Shown in pieces: positions 1 to 6,300 of a stretch of DNA of 7,948 bases. The translations under genes were made by a program, and so were the position numbers. The DNA lies in assembly GCA_900754695.1 (NCBI GenBank), contig CAAEDU010000011.1, positions 1 through 7,948 of the forward strand. Direction: 5' to 3'. Source of the stretch: Clostridia bacterium. GTDB lineage: Bacteria > Bacillota > Clostridia > Christensenellales > CAG-917. The notes beneath the pieces are model-generated. The model was given only the letters and a program-made list of their open reading frames with translations, did not search any database and was not told where the DNA came from. Every line of letters starts with the position of its first letter. Positions within the stretch are counted from its first letter, which is position 1.

Positions 1-195
1 CGGACGCCCTCATGCCCGAGCGCCGAAGGTGCCCCCTAAAACCGTGGGGCCCCGCAGGGGGGAATGGTTTTTGGGGGAACCTGCAGGAGGGGGCTCAACA
101 ACACTCCCAAGTCAGAGGATGGCAGCTTGTTTATTCCCCGAGCACGCCGAACACTTCGAGCGAGTGCAGTTTCGGCGGGTTATGAAGCAACTAAG
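1..195 (+). other. GC-rich structured non-coding stretch, possibly the 3' part of an RNA or leader
   Basis: No convincing protein gene is visible here; the short open frames have low-complexity Arg/Gly-rich translations and no good ribosome binding site. Several complementary arms can be seen on the plus strand: 32-43 with 66-77 (12 pairs with one mismatch), CGCCGAA at 145-151 with TTCGGCG at 171-177, and CACT at 152-155 with AGTG at 163-166 nested inside it. The stretch leads straight into a plus-strand intrinsic terminator at 196-236. That arrangement fits the 3' end of a structured RNA or untranslated region starting left of the window. I could not match it to a known RNA family. GC-rich DNA folds easily, so chance pairing is a real alternative. 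Confidence 0.3.
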
Positions 196-236
196 GCGCG
201 GGGCGGGGAACCGCTCCGCGCGTGTTTTGATTTTAA
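196..236 (+). terminator. Intrinsic terminator, plus strand
   Basis: An 11-pair stem is formed by 196-206 and 211-221: GCGCGG with CCGCGC, one G-T wobble, then GCGG with CCGC. It is closed by a GGAA loop at 207-210. It is followed by GTGTTTTGATTTT, an interrupted but T-rich tract on the plus strand. This would end a plus-strand transcript arriving from the left edge. The minus-strand sequence after the stem lacks a T tract, so it should work in one direction only. Confidence 0.6.
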
Positions 237-254
237 CTTGACATCGTTGTCAAG
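237..254. repeat. Perfect 7-bp inverted repeat containing two opposed TTGACA boxes
   Basis: CTTGACA and TGTCAAG flank a four-base TCGT centre. Each arm contains a perfect -35-type TTGACA, one per strand, pointing across each other. On the plus strand the hexamer 17 bases downstream is AAAATT (262-267), and on the minus strand the best nearby is TCAAAA (225-230), so neither makes a good promoter. An operator for a dimeric repressor is an alternative reading; nothing shows which protein would bind. Confidence 0.4.
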
Positions 255-353
255 GGCGCGAAAATTTTAGCGGGCCCTGAGCGGGCTGCCGGCTATTGCC
301 TTATGTCACGTACAACAGCATGTTTATAACATCTCGCAACAGCTTGGGGGCGT

Positions 354-370
354 GGGGGTATAATACCCCC
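354..370. promoter_or_regulatory. GC-clamped palindrome with an exact TATAAT box
   Basis: GGGGGTAT and ATACCCCC form 8-base arms around a single A. The plus-strand centre is an exact TATAAT at 359-364. The hexamer 17 bases upstream is GCAACA (336-341), a poor -35, and there is no extended -10 TG. It could be a -10 element overlapped by an operator, or only a hairpin. If used, transcription would start near 371 and end at the hairpin at 443-473. Confidence 0.3.
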
Positions 371-442
371 GCCCGCGAAATTTTTCGGCGCAATTCCTTG
401 ACAAAAGAAAGTGTCTGAAAGCGCCATCACGCATGAGTGAGT

Positions 443-473
443 AAAAACGCAGAGCGGTCCGCTCTGCGTTTTT
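443..473. terminator. Bidirectional intrinsic terminator after the MMPL gene
   Basis: A 14-pair uninterrupted stem (443-456 with 460-473) surrounds a three-base loop. The core arm is ACGCAGAGCG, flanked by five A on the left and five T on the right, so either strand reads as a GC-rich hairpin ending in a T tract. On the minus strand it lies 25 bases past the stop codon of the transporter gene and should end that transcript. On the plus strand it could end any transcript coming from 255-442. Confidence 0.87.
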
Positions 474-498
474 GGCTGTGGTAGGAAACGGTGTGATG

Positions 499-3024
499 TC
501 AGCTCCCGCAGGTTTTGGTCGGCGCGCTTTCGTCGCTCTCGGAGAGGGCGGGGATATATTTCTTTCGGCGTTTGGTCGGGATGGGGCGCAGGCGCAGGGT
601 GCGCGGGATGTGCAGTTCGTTGCCCGTCGGTTTGTCCGCAAAGGAGAGCAGGGCGGGCAGTACGAATATGACCAGGATGGCGCTGATGAGCGCGCCGCGC
701 GCGATGAGGAAAGTCATTTCCTGTATGACGAGGTTGGACGACACCGCGAAGATGCTGAAGCACGCTCCCGCCATGATGAGGGCGGAGGTGAGCACGGACA
801 TCACCGAGCCCGTGGTGGCAAGATAGGCGGCTTGTCTGGGCTCGAAGCGTTTTCTTAGCGCGCGGAACTTGGTGGTGATGAGGATGGCGTAGTCCACCGT
901 GGCGCCGAGCTGCACCGCCGTGATGACGAGGTAGGACATGAAGTTGACAGTCCCGCCCGCAAAGATATATTGCATGATGAGGTTGATCCAGATGCCGAAC
1001 TCGATGAGCGCGACGAGCAGGACGGGGAATTTGATGCCGCCGAGGGTGAAGATGAGGATGACGAGTATGGCGACGATGGAGATGACGGTGACGAGGTTGT
1101 AGTCCCCGGGGGTGACCGCCGCGAAGTCGTACGCGCCTTGCGTATATCCCGTGAAGTAGCAGGTCATCCCGGTGCCCGCAAAGACCTCGTTGGCGATGGC
1201 TTTCACCTCGTCGAGAATGTCGAAGCTGGTCTGGCTCTCGAAGTCGATCGCAGGGTTTATCCCCACGGTATACATCGTATAACCCCCGTTTACGTAACTT
1301 TGGAACATCGCCATCTGGCTTTGCATATCCGCAAATTGTCCGGCAAGAGCCCCGAGATCTTCAAAGGTGACATCGGGAAGTATCTTGCGTACGGCGGCAA
1401 GGATAGCGGCAAAGTCTTTGGTGTCGGACTCCATGAGAGGCAGCACATCGCTCGCAAGAGCGAAGACCTGTTCGAGGGTGAGTTGCAGTCCGCCCACGGA
1501 AAGCACGGTGCCCTCCGGGATCATGACGTACATGCCGAGCTTGTAGGAGAGTTTTTCGATGGTCTCGCCGTCGAGTTGCACAGTCTCGGCGCCGAGCTCG
1601 GTCAGCCGCCTTACGAACTCGTAGTTTTCCTCGATATAGTAGACGTGGTCGCCGTTCTCGTCGAGGATGGGGTCTCCGTTCTCGTCCACGCGCTCGTTGG
1701 GGACGATGATCATCACCTGGTTGCCCAGTTCCTTTGCGGTGGAGTAGTTCCAGAGCTGATCCTCCGTATAGCCCGAGGTGTCCGGCTCCGGCATGAAGCG
1801 GACATAGGTGTAGGAGAGGGAGAGAGAGCCTATGAGCGCGGGGATGAACAGCACCGCGAACACCAGCGACACCCAGCCGCGGTCGCGTATGCTGCGTTTG
1901 ATGGGCGCGCGGAAATGAAAGTCCAGGCACCTGTGCTGTGTCTTGACTCTCGCCTTGTCCAGCATGAGCATGAGGCAGGGCTGGAGGAGTATGACGGTGA
2001 CGAGAGAGCAGATGATGCCCTTTGCGAGGGAAAGTCCGAGGTCGGTGCCTATCTCGAACTGCATGCACATGAGCGCGAGGAAGCCCACCACCGTGGTCAG
2101 CGCGCTGGACGCCACCGCTTTTGCGGATTTGGGTATGGCGGCGGCGAGGGCTTGCTTTGGGTCGCAAGTGGTGCGCAGTTCGTCGCGGTATTGGTGCAGC
2201 AGGAAGATGGCGTAGTCCATGCTCAGCCCCAGCTGCAATATAGCCGTCACCGCGAAGGTGATCATGGACGTGGACGGGAATATGGCGTTGGTGCCCAGGT
2301 TGATGACGATGGAGACCGCGAGCGTCAGCACGAGGATGAGCGGCTCCATCAGCGAGTTGGTGGTGAACGCGAGGATGAGCAGGACTACGATGCCCGCGGC
2401 GACGAGATAGATCCACAGCTCGTCAAACACCGTCTCATAGAGGGCGTTTGCCTGTTCCGTCATGCCGCTCATGGCGTAGCAGCCTTCCCCCGCGACGTTT
2501 TTGAGGATGGTCTCGATCTCGCCGAATACCTTTATGGCTTCCTGCGAGGAGGGGGGATATTTCATGGTGACGAGCAGCGCCCAGTTGCACTCCGCGCCCT
2601 CTTTATATTCAAGCACGCCGTCCTCGGAGATCGTGGCGGCGCCCTTTGCGATCGCGTCCGTGAAGATGTTGTACATCTCCGTGAACTCTTCGTCGTCGGG
2701 AGAGTAGATGCCGAAATCGAGCAGCATCTCAATATACTGCGCCCACACCGCGTTGGTGACGCCTTCGAGGGCGAGGATCTCCTCCGCTGCCTGCTCGATC
2801 TCCTCATGCGTCGCCGTCACGCCTATCTCCACGTCGCCGTGGATGTTGAAGGTCTCGGAGAGGAATGCGTAGCCCTTGCTCGTCTCGTAGTCGTCGGGAA
2901 GGTAGGAAGTGAGGTCGTAATTGACCTTGTTGATCATCGTCGGCAGAAACGCCGCAGAGACCGCGATGAGCGCTATGAACACCGCAAGAATGACATAACG
3001 GTATTTGACTATACCTTTTCCCAT
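499..3024 (-). CDS. MMPL/RND-superfamily membrane transporter
   Basis: This encodes an 841-residue polytopic protein of the MMPL family (RND superfamily), a class that uses the proton gradient to export lipids, drugs or other small molecules across the cytoplasmic membrane. The duplicated RND layout is visible. Helix 1 is at about 8-28, an extracytoplasmic domain at 30-200, and helices 2-6 at about 203-356. Helix 7 is at about 384-403, a second extracytoplasmic domain at 404-640, and helices 8-12 at about 642-793. Each half carries the Asp-Tyr pair of the proton relay: D270-Y271 in LGLSMDYAIFLLHQYRDE and D710-Y711 in LGATVDYAILITTKFR. The tail from about 797 is basic (KRRKK at 818-822), then Ser/Glu-rich and probably cytoplasmic. 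The ATG start is backed by GGGAGG five bases upstream and by a membrane segment beginning at once. It lies downstream of, and in the same direction as, the exported phosphoesterase gene, 325 bases away. A DENGD motif occurs twice in the second external domain (447-451 and 455-459). The substrate cannot be read from sequence; the family call is secure. Confidence 0.92.
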   Translation of the reverse strand: MGKGIVKYRYVILAVFIALIAVSAAFLPTMINKVNYDLTSYLPDDYETSKGYAFLSETFNIHGDVEIGVTATHEEIEQAAEEILALEGVTNAVWAQYIEMLLDFGIYSPDDEEFTEMYNIFTDAIAKGAATISEDGVLEYKEGAECNWALLVTMKYPPSSQEAIKVFGEIETILKNVAGEGCYAMSGMTEQANALYETVFDELWIYLVAAGIVVLLILAFTTNSLMEPLILVLTLAVSIVINLGTNAIFPSTSMITFAVTAILQLGLSMDYAIFLLHQYRDELRTTCDPKQALAAAIPKSAKAVASSALTTVVGFLALMCMQFEIGTDLGLSLAKGIICSLVTVILLQPCLMLMLDKARVKTQHRCLDFHFRAPIKRSIRDRGWVSLVFAVLFIPALIGSLSLSYTYVRFMPEPDTSGYTEDQLWNYSTAKELGNQVMIIVPNERVDENGDPILDENGDHVYYIEENYEFVRRLTELGAETVQLDGETIEKLSYKLGMYVMIPEGTVLSVGGLQLTLEQVFALASDVLPLMESDTKDFAAILAAVRKILPDVTFEDLGALAGQFADMQSQMAMFQSYVNGGYTMYTVGINPAIDFESQTSFDILDEVKAIANEVFAGTGMTCYFTGYTQGAYDFAAVTPGDYNLVTVISIVAILVILIFTLGGIKFPVLLVALIEFGIWINLIMQYIFAGGTVNFMSYLVITAVQLGATVDYAILITTKFRALRKRFEPRQAAYLATTGSVMSVLTSALIMAGACFSIFAVSSNLVIQEMTFLIARGALISAILVIFVLPALLSFADKPTGNELHIPRTLRLRPIPTKRRKKYIPALSESDESAPTKTCGS

Positions 3025-3029
3025 GATCG

Positions 3030-3035
3030 CCTCCC
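3030..3035 (-). promoter_or_regulatory. Ribosome binding site of the MMPL gene
   Basis: On the minus strand GGGAGG precedes the ATG at 3022-3024 by five bases (CGATC). It supports this start over internal ones, and the protein then begins with the basic residues and hydrophobic helix expected of the family. Confidence 0.7.
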
Positions 3036-3079
3036 GACGCCTTTTGCGCCGTTACCCGTGCGTCGCGCGGGCGTCCGTA

Positions 3080-3085
3080 ATCATA
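3080..3085 (-). promoter_or_regulatory. Possible -10 box upstream of the MMPL gene
   Basis: The minus strand reads TATGAT, five of six matches to TATAAT, which would give a leader of about 50 bases before the ATG. No acceptable -35 lies 16-18 bases upstream, because that stretch is GC-rich. It is a weak candidate and may be fortuitous. Confidence 0.25.
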
Positions 3086-3216
3086 TCCTGTCGCCCGTGC
3101 CTTCCCGGGACGAGCGTTTTTCCGCACCGCGCCGCCGTTTTGCGCGGCTTGCGCGCGGGCTTTCGCGATTTCCTGCCGCTTTGCCGATTCGCGGCGGGTG
3201 AGGGCATTTTATGAGA

Positions 3217-3242
3217 GAAACGGGCGGAGGACCGCCCGTTTC
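3217..3242 (-). terminator. Hairpin between the two genes, probable intrinsic terminator
   Basis: GAAACGGGCGG (3217-3227) pairs perfectly with CCGCCCGTTTC (3232-3242) around a four-base loop. On the minus strand it lies about 108 bases past the phosphoesterase stop codon and is followed by TCTCATAAAATG, so the T tract is short and interrupted. The stem is strong but the tail weak, so partial termination with some readthrough into the MMPL gene is plausible. On the plus strand there is no useful T tract. Confidence 0.5.
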
Positions 3243-3292
3243 GTGTGGCTTTGTCTGATGCCGCAAGGAGCGGCTTCGGTCCCGTCAACTAT

Positions 3293-3321
3293 ATTTTTAT
3301 ACATCTTATGATGTATGTCAA
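3293..3321 (-). promoter_or_regulatory. Promoter-like site with a 7-bp inverted repeat in the spacer
   Basis: On the minus strand a perfect TTGACA (3316-3321) is followed, after 16 or 17 bases, by TAAAAA or AAAAAT, each four of six matches to a -10 box. The region between is largely an inverted repeat, ATACATC at 3310-3316 and GATGTAT at 3299-3305, around a four-base centre. That placement suits a repressor or activator site. A transcript from here would run through the 3217-3242 hairpin before the MMPL start at 3024. The -10 match is only moderate. Confidence 0.35.
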
Positions 3322-3349
3322 TGGTCAGTCGGGGCTCGAGTGTCGGATT

Positions 3350-6300
3350 TCACTCCTCCGTGGGAGCGTCCGTGCCGCCGTCATCGGTGACATCCGCGTC
3401 CGCGCCAGCCGCCGCGGCTTTCTTCGCCTTGTTTTTCTTGACGAGCACCACCGCGACCACGACGCCCGCGATCAGGATCACGCCCGCGATGGGCACGAGG
3501 ATCTTGACCAGCAGCAGGTCGTCAGTGGGCTCTGTGTAGATGACGGAGAGGGTGCCGTCCGCGTTCACGGTGTAGCCGGTGTAGGTGAGGGTATCGCCGC
3601 GGACGGAGATCTTGGCAAAGGTCTGCTCGGCGAGCGTCCGCAGGAGACTGCTCTCGGCGTTGAACTTGCCCTCGATCTCGGAGTTGGAGACATAGTCGTA
3701 GAACTTGGTGCCGATGGTGCCGAGGGTGACGTACATCACGCCGCTGCCGTTCGCGTCCATGGTGATGACGCCGTTGTCGTAAGACGCGCGGCTCACGTGA
3801 TCGCCGTTGCCGTCGAGGCACTCGGTGACGGTGTAGGTGTGGTCGTGACCCGCGAGCACGAGGTCGACGCCGTATTCGTAGAACACGGGGACGAGCTGCG
3901 CGCGCATCGCCTCGACATCGCCGTCAAAGGAGTGCGAACCGCCGGAATACAGGCTCTTGTGCATGAGCACGAAGATCCACTTGGCGTCCTTGTTTGCTTC
4001 CAAATCAGCCTTTAACCATTCAAATTGTGCGGTAGAAAGCCCGTTTGTTGCGTCTGCATCATTGGTGTTGAGCACGATGACGTGCGCCGTGGCGTAGTCG
4101 AAGGAGTAGTAGAGACCGCTGTCGCTGTCTTGCTCCGGCGCCATCGCGCCGTAGTTGTAGAAGTCGTCCAGCTTGCCGCCGCCGTCCTCGTGGTTGCCCG
4201 CCGTGTTGAAGGTGGAGGTGTTGGCAAAGAAGCCGAGGTTCTCGTTGAGCGCCCAGCCCCATTGCGAGAAGTTGTCGCCGTTGTCCGCCATGTCGCCCGC
4301 GTTCAGCACGAAGTCATAGCCGCCCGCATTCGCCATGATCGCCTCTATCGCCGCGGCGGAATCCTCATACATCGCCTCGATCATCCCCTGCATATCCGCA
4401 ATGGCGATGAAGTCGAAGTCGGTCGTTGTTTCGGAAGGTGCGGATGTGAAAGTGAAATTGCCCGTGCCGAGAGCCGCGCCGAGGTCAAACACTTTGGATA
4501 CTTCGCCGTTTTGGTAGACGCCGCGCACCGTGTAGGTGTATTCGGTGCCGAAAGTGAGGTTTTCGAAAACGACTACCCAGCGGTTTTTATAGATGACGCT
4601 GTTTGCCGGAGCGTCGTCGCGCTGCCCCCACACGTATTCCGTGAAGTTGCCGTCCGCGTCTTCCGCGCCCGTTTCGGTGTGGGAGATGGTGAGCAGTCCG
4701 AGGTCTATGAGCGGGATATACTGCGCGTAAGTGCCGCCGGTCAGAGTGACGGAAGCGTTAACGTCGCCGACGCTCTTGGTCACCGTGCGATGCGCGGTAT
4801 CCTCGCTTGCATTGAGGTCGGCTTCCGTGATACTCACGGTGTAAGGGATCCCGTCTGGAGTCGTCAGCGTGACTTCGGCGCCTATTTCTTCGCTCGTATA
4901 GAACGACACCGCGAATTTGCCTCCTGTTTTATCGGACGGAAGGAAATTGGCGGTCAGATGGGAGGGCAGTCTGCCGTTGTCCTGCGTGGGCGCGTTGTAC
5001 TCGTCCGCGGCATACGTCCCGCTCACATAGGTGAGGGTCTCGGCATAGCCGTCCGCGTAGCCGGGATGGGGAGTGAGCACCGTCACCGCGGCGGGATCGT
5101 TCTTGTCTGCAAGGTCTATCTCATCGTCCGTCGCGTAGGCGATGACGATGTTCTTCGCGATGCCGCTCAGCCCCACATAGAAGCTGTCCGTGAGATAGGA
5201 GTCCAAGAGCCCGTCCACGCCCTCATAAAGCGTGTCGCCCGAGAGGTTTATGCCGAGCAGATCGCCGACGAGCGCCTTCGCGATCGGCCACAGCGCATTC
5301 AATGCATCGTTGAGCACAAAGGCTTCCTTCGATACGGTGATGCCGGAATCCGGTGAAGAAGCGATGGCGTTCTCGATGGTTTCATAAACGCTGTCATCAA
5401 GATGCAAGCCGGCCATGTTGAGTAAAAATTTGATCGAATTGACACTCTTGTTGTTGACGATATTGACGAGTAAGTCGCTCACAGAGCTGTTGAGACCGGA
5501 TTCGGTCAAATTGATCTCATACTCGAACAGGGTCTTAAGGATGGAATCCTCGTCATAATAGAGGGTGTCGAGCAGGATGCCGAAGAGATCTTTCGCAAGC
5601 TGACCGCTGTCGCACTTCTCCGCAAAGTCTCTGAGGGCTGCGATATACCTCGCGCGCCAGACGGGGTCGAGGGGGTCGAGGATCTCGGACGCCGTACCCG
5701 TGATGGCAGGCAGCTCTCCCTCGAAGACTTCCGCTGTGGTGGGCTCGACGCCCGCCGCGTGCGCCATCATGATGAAGGAGAAGATCTGCGCCAGGGTGAG
5801 CTCGTTGCCTTCCGCGCCGAACTTCATGCCGATGAGCTCCTGTGCCGCCCCCTGCTTGATGTAGTCCATGAGGTCGGTGGGCTTTTCGTTATCTGCCACA
5901 TTCTCAAAGCCGGGGTAGCCGTTGGGGTAGAGTTCGGTTTTTACGATTTTAACGAGATATTCGACAAAGTCACCGATCCCCAAAGGCAGACCGGAGACAA
6001 GTCCCGGGATGTCGAGGTCGTCGATGGTACGCACCGTGATGAAGTGATCCACGACGCGCTCAACGAGTTGCCCGTAGATGTTGCCGGAGATGTAGTCGTT
6101 GTAGCTCTTGTAGCCTTGATCCATCCCTTCGAACTTGTCGAGGATGTGCAGAGTGAAGGAGAATTTCTCCGCCGCCTTATTGTCCGCCGTCGTGTAGCGT
6201 TCGATGGTCATATAGCGGCGGGGAGAGGCGTAACTCACGGAAGAGCCCGTCTGGATGTCGTAGAAAGTCCTGCCCGCGGCGTCGTGATAGTAGGCGACGT

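Noticed and set aside
1..60. Possible glycine or lysine riboswitch, suggested by GAGCGCCGAAGG
   Set aside because: The other conserved parts of those aptamers, such as the CTCAGGC-type segment of glycine or the downstream CTGGC segment of lysine, are not found after it, and no start codon of a suitable gene follows.
970..3201. Plus-strand open frame of 743 codons opposite the transporter gene
   Set aside because: Its translation is rich in Asp, Glu, His, Arg and Gly with no domain or membrane pattern, and it mirrors a minus-strand gene with unmistakable MMPL motifs. Long antisense frames are expected opposite GC-rich genes.
3350..3440. Sortase sorting signal at the phosphoesterase C-terminus
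   Set aside because: There is a membrane helix followed by lysines, but no LPxTG-like motif before it, and the tail after the helix is about 29 residues, longer than sorting signals have.
4025..5356. Plus-strand open frame of 443 codons opposite the phosphoesterase gene
   Set aside because: It shows no recognisable motif and has an Arg/Val/His-biased composition; the minus-strand frame carries the catalytic motifs.
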